A stretch of 64,000 nucleotides of DNA from Siphonodentalium dalli (lineage: Eukaryota; Mollusca; Scaphopoda; Gadilida; Siphonodentaliidae): NCBI GenBank assembly GCA_032622095.1, contig CP136063.1, positions 29,638,987 to 29,702,986 on the forward strand, given 5' to 3'. Shown one piece after another: positions 36,624 to 50,400 of the stretch. The notes under the pieces were generated by a model. That model was not told the DNA's origin. It did no database searches and worked only from the letters and a program-made list of their open reading frames with translations. A program made the position numbers and the translations under genes. How positions within the stretch are numbered: position 1 is the first letter of the stretch; each line of letters starts with the position of its first letter.

Positions 36624-36911
36624 ATTATTAAGGTTTGATACCAGGAATTTTCCGGAAAATTACAAAGCGGGCAGTATCAGTTAGAAAACATTAATGAATC
36701 GAACGCTGATTTTAGCCCTAAAAATGCACTTCATTGAGTATTTTTCGAAATCAGTATAACTATTAGAGCTTGTGTTGTAGCTACGACATATGAAAACTTT
36801 ATTTTAACATAATGATGATTAGTAATGCCATAACGCCATAACTTGTCATAGCTAATTCGAGTTTTCGGTTTATGGTTATTTTAAGCGGATAACGATGAAT
36901 GCGGATAACGA

Positions 36912-37738
36912 TGAATGATGGCGAAAAATAACTTTTTCACACAACAAAATAATATTGCCAGTTAAGTGCTTGTTGTACATGTAAATTCCTATAACTCAGG
37001 ATTATATTACTTTACGAAACTATGAAAGTTAACTTTTTTCAGTTGTTGTATGAACTTCTAGACATACACAAGTTGTTCAAACTTGGGTTTTAAGTCCTGC
37101 AACTAAATATAAATTGATCACATTCGTATGGTCTGATTTCGCTTATTGGATGTAGAAGCCGTCTTTAATATTTATATGCAATCCAAGGGTTTGGTTTAAA
37201 GCTACAGCCCGGTACTAACTTGACCCTCCGGTGACATTGTGAACACGGTGAGATCGGGTACGGGTGTATTTCCATTATAATATTACAGAACAAGCGTCTT
37301 TTTAACGAAACTGCAAAAAATGACAATTTTCTAATTTTAAGGGGGAGGGTTATATTTTTTACAAACAATAATCATTAGAGGCACTATCTGAAGTTTGTAT
37401 CTGGCAATTTGACTTCCCAGTTTATTGTAGAAATTTATTACGCTTTGAAACAAGGAATTCATTAGGGACATTACAAGCTGTGTGCCATCAGTTTCAGAAA
37501 TAAATTGAAACGAAAGCAAATATTTTCCCAAAAAAAACCCTTAAATATTTTTTCCAAAATCTTGTGTGGCGATGTGGAATACAATATCTATTACTAAGAT
37601 TTTGAAAACAAATAATGCCAAAATGACATAAACTGTCATCTGTAATTTGAGTTTTCAGTTTATGGTAATTTTAGGCTTAATTCAATTAAAAACCATGAAT
37701 AGACAAACATTGCAACACTTTCAGAAATTACATCCACC
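36912..37738 (-). repeat. Right TIR of the 4.9 kb element
   Basis: Reverse complement of the left arm with indels; outer end is AAATTACATCCACC. Non-coding. Confidence 0.8.
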
Positions 37739-38978
37739 TACCCTGCCTGTGAAAATAGTACTGTCATCCTGAATAATGGCAAAATGTCCTCCATTTGCAT
37801 TGTTTACATTCTTAGGAACAATTTTTCTTGGTATGGGAGACCATAATATCCTAACATTATTTTGCGATAGCCGATACACATACCATGGGGGCGGGGCGGC
37901 CATGATTACAAACAAACCTATCCGTCAATACTAGATTACGATTACGAATGGAACTCGATCAGTATAGACAATCGCGCATGGGATCAAGCTTTTGATTGTG
38001 CCCATCAATATATATGGGTTATAAGCTATATGATTGTACCTGATAACCGACAATTTCTCGATTAATTTACATTCAAATGTTATTAAACGTATTTTTCTCC
38101 ACAATGTTTTTCTCCCAGTGCACCAAAATAGAATTGACCGGAAGTGAACTCGCACAAGGAGTCCGTCGTAAAATATGACATATTTCGTCGGAATACGGTA
38201 CTTTCCTATTCATAAATATGTTTTATATAGGCTATTTGATTTTAGAATAATACAATATTCTGAAACATGTAAGTTTTCTATTTATGTGATTTGCGTAATA
38301 ATACGACATCTTGTAATCTCGCTTTCGACTATATACTGGTAATTCTAAAAATAAAATATTAACATTTCCATCTGTAAACAGCACAAAACTTCATAAATCG
38401 TGGGTAATCAAGCAACTAAATTAATTCCAACAACTTAAATAAACTGAAGGCATCGATTTCATATCATAAACTTGCCCGATTGCAGGATCGAATTGCTTTT
38501 CTGGTCGATTTTCATGTACCTGCCGCGAATTAAAAAATGACAACAACATCATGAACATGTGTTTACAATAGAAATATGGCGACTGGCTCCCAAGAAAAAC
38601 TGACACGTTTTAGCGGACGTTTTTCAAACGATACAGTGAACATTAATCTAAAGCATAGCTCCTTGGCTCTTAACGGTATGTCACTTATCATAATGGGCTG
38701 CCTAATGATACTGTTGAAGTTATAGTTTTTCACATTTGAATGCCAAAACAATGCCATAATGTTGCAGATATACTCTGTTTCAAAGTCATTTTTCTGGTAC
38801 AAAAAGCTTTTTAGCTTACATCTATTCACGGCACCTCCTTTAACGATATATGCTCTATATATTATCTCTATGTTGTTATATCTATTTCTGTCTGCTTTTA
38901 TGTGAAAAATACCAATTTTGTCAGCCCGTTTCCAGACATTTTTTATGAAACAGACTTTGCCATCCCCTTAACTACCAA
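37739..38978. other. AT-rich spacer, no gene recognised
   Basis: No frame resembling a known protein, no repeat unit and no clear mobile-element ends. Confidence 0.5.
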
Positions 38979-39244
38979 GCCATCTAGGGTAAAGCATTCT
39001 GGTATGTACATATGTACAGTATCTAGATTGATCAAACAACAATTGGATACAGGTCTGACTATCAGTCTGTGCAAAATTTTACGTGTGAACAGTTCACGAA
39101 TATCTTTAGTCAAGAGACGGAGATCGGTATCTTGAACGGTCTCGCTGCCACGGACGAGGAGAAATCGTTGAACATCGATGGACCAAGAATGAACTGCAGC
39201 TTATCTATAAATATTGCCACTACAAGAGATGAACAGCGGATATA
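38979..39244. repeat. Duplicated locus, 5' flank block, copy 2
   Basis: Counterpart of 6406-6684. After about 39245 similarity stops; in copy 1 the 14 kb transposon's left boundary lies ~60 bases further on. Confidence 0.8.
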
Positions 39245-40062
39245 TAGAACTATCATGCAAGGGCGTAATTCTGGGTATGGCTGGACGGTTTTGGCCGTAC
39301 CAATATTTTGCTGGCAAAGGTGAATAATATACTTATAACAGGACCAATGTTAATAATCCTGTCATTCCCACCACTATGCCCAATTAACTTATTAGTAAGT
39401 TATTACGAGTATTGGAACAACGAATTGATCATAATGTTTGATCAGTACACGTAGTTATGAATGATAATTTGCATCATGTTCCGTGTATACGTGTAGGCAT
39501 GTGCGTGGTATAGATCTGGCGTTATATATAAACATCACGACCAATGGCCCTTTCAGTCATAACACAAACTCCTTTCCATATTATATAGGGCTGTATGGGC
39601 CTATTCCTAAGTTATGCCCCATGGCTAAGCACTGCCAGGAAAGTGCATCGGCCAAATGTGTACGTGGTATTGACGTATGGATTTTGGTAAATTTAGTTGT
39701 TACGATACATGTATCGCCAATCGTAGGCGTGTTACTATCATGTGCCAAATTCAGTCAATCGCGTATAGGCTATATAATTTTTGTTCAACCAGTTAGCACT
39801 AAATATTACTTATTTCCATTTTTGTAACCACTTCTATATGCATGTATATATATCAGGAAACCAAGTAAAACGCGTCATTTTGAATGCAATATTAAAAGAT
39901 TTCATCAGGCAGGCCTCCGAACCCCCTCTTCTTGTGTTCTCTCCCACTCTTGTGTTCTCTCCCACTTGCTGCTTTGCAGCTCGGATAATGCTTCACAACA
40001 TATGTAAATTGTGCCCATATTATTCGGCCGTACGAATACTGGTATGACCGCTACGCCCCTGG
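39245..40062. other. Copy-2-specific sequence between flank block and zinc-finger gene
   Basis: No coding frame of note. A tandem TTGTGTTCTCTCCCACT pair lies at about 39932-39966. Either lost from copy 1 or inserted here. Confidence 0.5.
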
Positions 40063-40084
40063 GACTATCTGACTATTCTACACA

Positions 40085-41834
<1,750 letters not shown>

Positions 41835-41894
41835 AAGAGTCCACACCGGAGATAGCTCCACATACATCTCTCCAAATTGAATTCGTGACGTTAA

Positions 41895-42390
41895 AGGCAC
41901 GTGAGGCCTTAGTGGTCGAAAATATTCATATTTGTTCCAATCACCGTAAACATAAAAACATTAAAACGCATACAGTTTCGTTCATATTTTTACCATGATC
42001 ATCGCGTAAACAGCATGTTATCATAGAGATTTACTATATTGTACATAATCAAGAGCCTGATTGTGTTACAGAAGACAACACAATGCTGCTGGCTAATCAC
42101 ACACAAATGGCATAAACGCTCTTTATTCATTCCATATCAGGAATTATCCCACAAAGATCGCTCTTTATGTTTACCATCATAATATAAACAAACACCAGAA
42201 AAGTAACTTTTTATTCTTTTGTTTACATAACAATGGTCAAAAATATAACAATAACATACTGTTTATGCGATATTTCTTATTTTTATACGGACAAAGTATA
42301 TCTACATTTTGTTGTTCTTTCTGTTTGTGGCGGTTTTTGACGGGTGGAAATATTTTCACAGGATACCCACCGCCAAGGCCAACCGTACCT
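41895..42390. mobile_element. TTAA-flanked MITE, 496 bp, absent from copy 1
   Basis: TTAA at 41891-41894 and 42391-42394; ends AGGCACGTGAGGCC and GGCCAACCGTACCT are imperfectly inverted. Paralogous copy 1 shows the single TTAA at about 26045 between the same neighbours (TTCATGACAT / TATGTTCGTCG). A related right end lies near 55320-55350. Confidence 0.8.
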
Positions 42391-42394
42391 TTAA

Positions 42395-43190
42395 ATATGT
42401 TCGTCGACGGAGGATTGGAAACAATCTTAGATTCCAATGACAGAGCGGAAAAGGGGGGCAGAATGAATCTTATCCCTAAATTACTATTTCTTTGGCTTCA
42501 AGGGTGAAAGATATTTTATTCGAGTCAAGGAACCTATCTATCAGAATGAATCTTCTTCGCAAATTAGCTTTGCACTATGAACTATGATTGGGAGGCCTTG
42601 CTCAAATTATATGCAGTACTAGTATGCAGTGGATTCCGCACATAGAGTTTGGTGAAAGCTCATGGGAAAATAACCCCAGTGAAGATCCATTTATACTTAC
42701 TATTAGAACGGTATACATGAGACCCTATGTATCAGTAGCCCCGTTCTTACTATTATAACGGTATACATGAGACCCTATGTATCAGTAGCTCCGTTCTTAC
42801 TATTATAACGGTATACATGAGACCCTATGTATCAGTAGCCCCATTCTTAATATTATAACGGTATACATGAGACCCAATGTATCAGTAGCCCCGTTCTTAC
42901 TATTATAACGGTATACATGAGACCCTATGTATCAGTAGCTCCGTTCTTACTATTATAACGGTATACATGAGATCCTATGTATCAGTAGCCCCATTCTTAA
43001 TATTATAACGGTATACATGAGACCCTATGTATCAGTAGCTCCATTCTTACTATTATAACGGTATACATGAGTCCCAATGTATCAGTAGCTCCATTCCTGT
43101 AACCACGCCTCGTTGATAGAGGGTAACTAACGATTCGTATCAATATGAGTTATTTCATTAGATATGTATCCGAAATGGTTAATTGGTTAA
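42395..43190. repeat. Duplicated locus, 3' flank block, copy 2
   Basis: Counterpart of 26040-26397, lengthened by the 50-bp minisatellite and by an extra block near 42470-42560. Confidence 0.85.
42699..43095. repeat. 50-bp minisatellite, ~8 copies
   Basis: Unit contains AACGGTATACATGAGACCC and TATGTATCAGTAGCTCCGTT. Each unit has short inverted parts (GAACGG/CCGTTC-type, TACAT/ATGTA). Copy 1 (26262-26313) has a single unit. Confidence 0.9.
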
Positions 43191-44344
43191 TTCTGTTATT
43201 CGTGGTCGCATTTTGTTACAAATGTATGCTTAAATGTCGTGTTAGATTTAATGTAACATACACAATTCCCGTATTCTTTTCCCAAAGATGATAGTAATAC
43301 AGTCATCTGACTTAAATCAATCATGTTTATTGTGAAATAATTTGCACGACATCCCACCGATTTCGAAGAACAAATCTTACTTGAACGCGAATAAATGTAA
43401 AATGTGTCCGACGGCGATCCTCTCACTCGTGGGTACCCATCTTGTTGTCATTTTAATAGAAATGACCAATGTCGGGTCCTAGTATTGCAAATATATACTT
43501 ACTGATAGAACGGTATACATGAGACCCAATGTACCAAATATGGTATGTTAGTTTACAACACCAAAATACAGATCTTTCCTGTCCGAGCAGATATATCAAC
43601 CATACTTTGTCGGTTCGAATTTGTCATGGTGGTGGTATGCCAGCACCGCCGGTTCAATCTCTTGTTTGCAATTGATTTTGATACATCAAAGTTGTTGGCA
43701 GGATATTTTCTAACCAGTGGAATAAGATACATACCAATGACCCATTAAAGCACCACCCTCATATGCATATTACTTGGTGTATTTAAGACTTACGAATAAA
43801 TCACTGATTTGACTCGGAAAATTGTTATATGTATCATTTTACCATCATCTCTTAAAGGTACTCAATCCGATTAAGCACCCCTAACTTACTTTTTCTTTGG
43901 CTCTATGGGTAATAATATTTGATTCGAGTCGATGAACCTATACATCAAAGCTCAGAGTGGTCAGATATTTATTTTTTACGTTTGTAATTTTCTCGAGATA
44001 ATTGCCACAGAAACACTTATTCAGACGGACGAAGATGGATAACTCTGAACTCAAGTGGTAATAATAACGCAATTTTTACCGAGAACATTCTTTTGATGGC
44101 GTGTTCTGGGCCACAAACAATAGAAATAACAAAACTTCAAAAATTGATATCTGATCACTGAGCGTTGATGGGTAGGTTCCTCGACTCGAATTAATTATTC
44201 GAAATAAAATTAATATTAAATCGATAGAAGCATTTCTGGACAAGAGTATTCGATTCAGATCTAATATTTTATACCCCAGTAATTATATAAAACATGCTTA
44301 CAAAGAGATAATCATCCTTTAACATGAACTGGTAAAGTACGGCA
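43191..44344. other. Repeat-fragment spacer before the satellite
   Basis: No gene. Contains a TTAA-MITE left end in reverse (44195-44322, ending CATCCT + TTAA) and copies of a ~45-base motif (ATCTGATCACTGAGCGTTGA at 44151; inverted relative near 43925-43965, others near 13505 and 42480). A lone GGTATGTTAGTTTACAACAC at 43538 resembles the 54-kb tandem repeat. Confidence 0.6.
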
Positions 44345-44444
44345 ATTTTCTAACGTTGCTATTTTTTTCGACTCCGAGCTGAGGTACCTACTGAAATATG
44401 CCAAAATTTGGTATAAAACACAGAAATCAGTATGAAGCTCACAC
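44345..44444. repeat. Left direct repeat flanking the satellite
   Basis: About 100 bases (TTTTTTTCGACTCCGAGCTG, GAGGTACCTACTGAAATATG) matching 53745-53845 at roughly 85-90% by eye, same orientation. Confidence 0.85.
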
Positions 44445-44458
44445 AAAAATTCCATGTT

Positions 44459-47400
44459 GATTAATATATACTATAGAGGGGCCCTAGATGATACATGGGG
44501 ATAACGACACCCTAAAAGACATGTGCTTACTGTCGTTCTTCATTAATATATACTATACAGGGGCCCTAGATGATACATGGGGAGAACGACACCCGAAAAG
44601 ACATGTGCTTACTGTCGTTCTTCATTAATATATACTATACAGGGGCCCTAGATGATACATGGGGAGAACGACACCCTAAAAGACATGTGCTTACTGTCGT
44701 TCTTCATTAATATATACTATAGAGGGGCTCTAGATGATACATGGGGATAACGACACCCTAAAAGACATGTGCTTACTGTCGTTCTTCATTAATATATACT
44801 ATACAGGGGCCCTAGATGATACACGGGGAGAACGACACCCTAAAAGACATGTGCTTACTGTCGTTCTTCATTAATATATACTATACAGGGGCCCTAGATG
44901 ATACATGGGGATAACGACACCCAAAAAGACATGTGCTTACTGTCGTTCTTCATTAATATATACTATACAGGGGCCCTAGATGATACATGGGGAGAACGAC
45001 ACCCTAAAAGACATGTGCTTACTGTCGTTCTTCATTAATATATACTATACAGGGGCCCTAGATGATACATGGGGATAACGACACCCAAAAAGACATGTGC
45101 TTACTGTCGTTCTTCATTAATATATACTATACAGGGGCCCTAGATGATACATGGGGAGAACGACACCCTAAAAGACATGTGCTTACTGTCGTTCTTCATT
45201 AATATATACTATACAGGGGCCCTAGATGATACATGGGGAGAACGACACCCTAAAAGACATGTGCTTACTGTCGTTCTTCATTAATATATACTATACAGGG
45301 GCCCTAGATGATACATGGGGAGAACGACACCCTAAACGACATGTGCTTACTGTCGTTCTTCATTAATATATACTATACAGGGGCCCTAGATGATACATGG
45401 GGATAACGACACCCTAAAAGACATGTGCTTACTGTCGTTCTTCATTAATATATACTATATAGGGGCCCTAGATGATACATGGGGATAACGACACCCTAAA
45501 AGACATGTGCTTACTGTCGTTCTTCATTAATATATACTATACAGGGGCTCTAGATGATACATGGGGAGAACGACACCCGAAAAGACATGTGCTTACTGTC
45601 GTTCTTCATTAATATATACTATACAGGGGCCCTAGATGATACATGGGGAGAACGACACCCTAAACGACATGTGCTTACTGTCGTTCTTCATTAATATATA
45701 CTATACAGGGGCTCTAGATGATACATGGGGAGAACGACACCCTAAAAGACATGTGCTTACTGTCGTTCTTCATTAATATATACTATACAGGGGCTCTAGA
45801 TGATACATGGGGAGAACGACACCCGTAAAGACATGTGCTTACTGTCGTTCTTCATTAATATATACAGGGGCCCTAGATGATACATGGGGAGAACGACACC
45901 CGAAAAGACATGTGCTTACTGTCGTTCTTCATTAATATATACTATAGAGGGGCCCTAGATGATACATGGGGAGAACGACACCCGAAAAGACATGTGCTTA
46001 CTGTCGTTCTTCATTAATATATAAAGGGGCCCTAGATGGTACATGGGGAGAACGACACCCGAAAAGACATGTGCTTACTGTCGTTCTTCATTAATATATA
46101 AAGGGGCCCTAGATGGTACATGGGGAGAACGACACCCGAAAAGACATGTGCTTACTGTCGTTCTTCATTAATATATAAAGGGGCCCTAGATGGTACATGG
46201 GGAGAACGACACCCGAAAAGACATGTGCTTACTGTCGTTCTTCATTAATATATAAAGGGGCCCTAGATGGTACATGGGGAGAACGACACCCGAAAAGACA
46301 TGTGCTTACTGTCGTTCTTCATTAATATATAAAGGGGCCCTAGATGGTACATGGGGAGAACGACACCCGAAAAGACATGTGCTTACTGTCGTTCTTCATT
46401 AATATATACTATACAGGGGCCCTAGATGATACATGGGGAGAACGACACCCGAAAAGACATGTGCTTACTGTCGTTCTTCATTAATATATACTATAGAGGG
46501 GCCCTAGATGATACATGGGGAGAACGACACCCAAAAAGACATGGGCTTACTGTCGTTCTTCATTAATATATACTATACAGGGGCCCTAGATGATACATGG
46601 GGAGAACGACACCCGAAAAGACATGTGCTTACTGTCGTTCTTCATTAATATATAAAGGGGCCCTAGATGATACATGGGGAGAACGACACCCTAAAAGACA
46701 TGTGCTTACTGTCGTTCTTCATTAATATATACTATAGAGGGGCCCTAGATGATACATGGGGAGAACGACACCCAAAAAGACATGTGCTTACTGTCGTTCT
46801 TCATTAATATATACTATACAGGGGCCCTAGATGATACATGGAGAGAACGACACCCGAAAAGACATGTGCTTACTGTCGTTCTTCATTAATATATAAAGGG
46901 GCCCTAGATGATACATGGGGAGAACGACACCCAAAAAGACATGTGCTTACTGTCGTTCTTCATTAATATATACTATACAGGGGCCCTAGATGATACATGG
47001 AGAGAACGACACCCTAAAAGACATGTGCTTACTGTCGTTCTTCATTAATATATACTATAGAGGGGCCCTAGATGATACATGGGGAGAACGACACCCAAAA
47101 AGACATGTGCTTACTGTCGTTCTTCATTAATATATACTATAGAGGGGCCCTAGATGATACATGGGGATAACGACACCCGAAAAGACATGTGCTTACTGTC
47201 GTTCTTCATTAATATATACTATAGAGGGGCCCTAGATGATACATGGGGAGAACGACACCCAAAAAGACATGGGCTTACTGTCGTTCTTCATTAATATATA
47301 CTATACAGGGGCCCTAGATGATACATGGGGAGAACGACACCCGAAAAGACATGTGCTTACTGTCGTTCTTCATTAATATATAAAGGGGCCCTAGATGATA

Positions 47401-50400
47401 CATGGGGAGAACGACACCCTAAAAGACATGTGCTTACTGTCGTTCTTCATTAATATATACTATACAGGGGCCCTAGATGATACATGGGGAGAACGACACC
47501 CGAAAAGACATGTGCTTACTGTCGTTCTTCATTAATATATACTATACAGGGGCCCTAGATGATACATGGAGAGAACGACACCCGAAAAGACATGTGCTTA
47601 CTCTCGTTCTTCATTAATATATAAAGGGGCCCTAGATGATACATCGGGAGAACGACACCCGAAAAGACATGTGCTTACTGTCGTTCTTCATTAATATATA
47701 CTATACAGGGGCCCTAGATGATACATGGGGAGAACGACACCCGAAAAGACATGTGCTTACTGTCGTTCTTCATTAATATATACTATACAGGGGCCCTAGA
47801 TGATACATGGGGAGAACGACACCCTAAAACACATGTGCTTACTGTCGTTCTTCATTAATATACACTATACAGGGGCCCTAGATGATACATGGGGAGAACG
47901 ACACCCAAAAAGACATGTGCTTACTGTCGTTCTTCATTAATATATACTATAGAGGGGCCCTAGATGATACATGGGGAGAACGACACCCGAAAAGACATGT
48001 GCTTACTGTCGTTCTTCATTAATATATACTATACAGGGGCCCTAGATGATACATGGGGATAACGACACCCTAAAAGACATGTGCTTACTGTCGTTCTTCA
48101 TTAATATATACTATATAGGGGCCCTAGATGATACATGGGGATAACGACACCCTAAAAGACATGTGCTTACTGTCGTTCTTCATTAATATATACTATACAG
48201 GGGCTCTAGATGATACATGGGGAGAACGACACCCTAAAAGACATGTGCTTACTGTCGTTCTTCATTAATATATACTATACAGGGGCCCTAGATGATACAT
48301 GGGGAGAACGACACCCGTAAAGACATGTGCTTACTGTCGTTCTTCATTAATATATAAAGGGGCCCTAGATGATACATGGGGAGAACGACACCCGAAAAGA
48401 CATGTGCTTACTGTCGTTCTTCATTAATATATACTATAGAGGGGCCCTAGATGATACATGGGGAGAACGACACCCGTAAAGACATGTGCTTACTGTCGTT
48501 CTTCATTAATATATAAAGGGGCCCTAGATGATACATGGGGAGAACGACACCCGAAAAGACATGTGCTTACTGTCGTTCTTCATTAATATATACTATACAG
48601 GTGCCCTAGATGATACATGGGGAGAACGACACCCGAAAAGACATGTGCTTACTGTCGTTCTTCATTAATATATAAAGGGGCCCTAGATGGTACATGGGGA
48701 GAACGACACCCGAAAAGACATGTGCTTACTGTCGTTCTTCATTAATATATAAAGGGGCCCTAGATGGTACATGGGGAGAACGACACCCGAAAAGACATGT
48801 GCTTACTGTCGTTCTTCATTAATATATAAAGGGGCCCTAGATGGTACATGGGGAGAACGACACCCGAAAAGACATGTGCTTACTGTCGTTCTTCATTAAT
48901 ATATAAAGGGGCCCTAGATGGTACATGGGGAGAACGACACCCTAACAGACATGTGCTTACTGTCGTTCTTCATTAATATATACTATACAGGGGCCCTAGA
49001 TGGTACATGGGGAGAACGACACCCGAAAAGACATGTGCTTACTGTCGTTCTTCATTAATATATAAAGGGGCCCTAGATGGTACATGGGGAGAACGACACC
49101 CGAAAAGACATGTGCTTACTGTCGTTCTTCATTAATATATAAAGGGGCCCTAGATGGTACATGGGGAGAACGACACCCTAACAGACATGTGCTTACTGTC
49201 GTTCTTCATTAATATATACTATAGAGGGGCCCTAGATGATACATGGGGAGAACGACACCCTAACAGACATGTGCTTACTGTCGTTCTTCATTAATATATA
49301 CTATAGAGGGGCCCTAGATGATACATGGGGAGAACGACACCCTAAAAGACATGTGCTTACTGTCGTTCTTCATTAATATATACTATACAGGGGCCCTAGA
49401 TGATACATGGGGAGAACGACACCCGAAAAGACATGTGCTTACTGTCGTTCTTCATTAATATATACTATAGAGGGGCCCTAGATGATACATGGGGAGAACG
49501 ACACCCTAACAGACATGTGCTTACTGTCGTTCTTCATTAATATATACTATAGAGGGGCCCTAGATGATACATGGGGAGAACGACACCCTAAAAGACATGT
49601 GCTTACTGTCGTTCTTCATTAATATATACTATATAGGGGCCCTAGATGATACATGGGGAGAACGACACCCTAAAAGACATGTGCTTACTGTCGTTCTTCA
49701 TTAATATATACTATATAGGGGCCCTAGATGATACATGGGGAGAACGACACCCGAAAAGACATGTGCTTAATGTCGTTCTTCATTAATATATAAAGGGGCC
49801 CTAGATGATACATGGGGAGAACGACACCCTAAAAGACATGTGCTTACTGTCGTTCTTCATTAATATATACTATAGAGGGGCCCTAGATGGTACATGGGGA
49901 GAACGACACCCGAAAAGACATGTGCTTACTGTCGTTCTTCATTAATATATAAAGGGGCCCTAGATGGTACATGGGGAGAACGACACCCTAACAGACATGT
50001 GCTTACTGTCGTTCTTCATTAATATATACTATAGAGGGGCCCTAGATGATACATGGGGAGAACGACACCCGAAAAGACATGTGCTTACTGTCGTTCTTCA
50101 TTAATATATACTATAGAGGGGCCCTAGATGATACATGGGGAGAACGACACCCGAAAAGACATGTGCTTACTGTCGTTCTTCATTAATATATAAAGGGGCC
50201 CTAGATGGTACATGGGGAGAACGACACCCGAAAAGACATGTGCTTACTGTCGTTCTTCATTAATATATAAAGGGGCCCTAGATGGTACATGGGGAGAACG
50301 ACACCCTAACAGACATGTGCTTACTGTCGTTCTTCATTAATATATACTATACAGGGGCCCTAGATGATACATGGGGAGAACGACACCCGAAAAGACATGT

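Larger units (their letters stand above)
32806..37738. mobile_element. ~4.9 kb element with ~830-bp TIRs and a decayed gene
   Basis: Left arm about 32806-33657 and right arm about 36912-37738 are reverse complements with moderate divergence (shared GGTGGATGTAATTTCTGAAA, CTTGTGTGGCGATGTG-type, GTATGGTCTGATTTC-type blocks). The right arm side also has a short direct repeat near 36858. The ~3.2 kb centre has a broken minus-strand coding region. No clear target duplication was found. Superfamily unknown. Confidence 0.8.
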
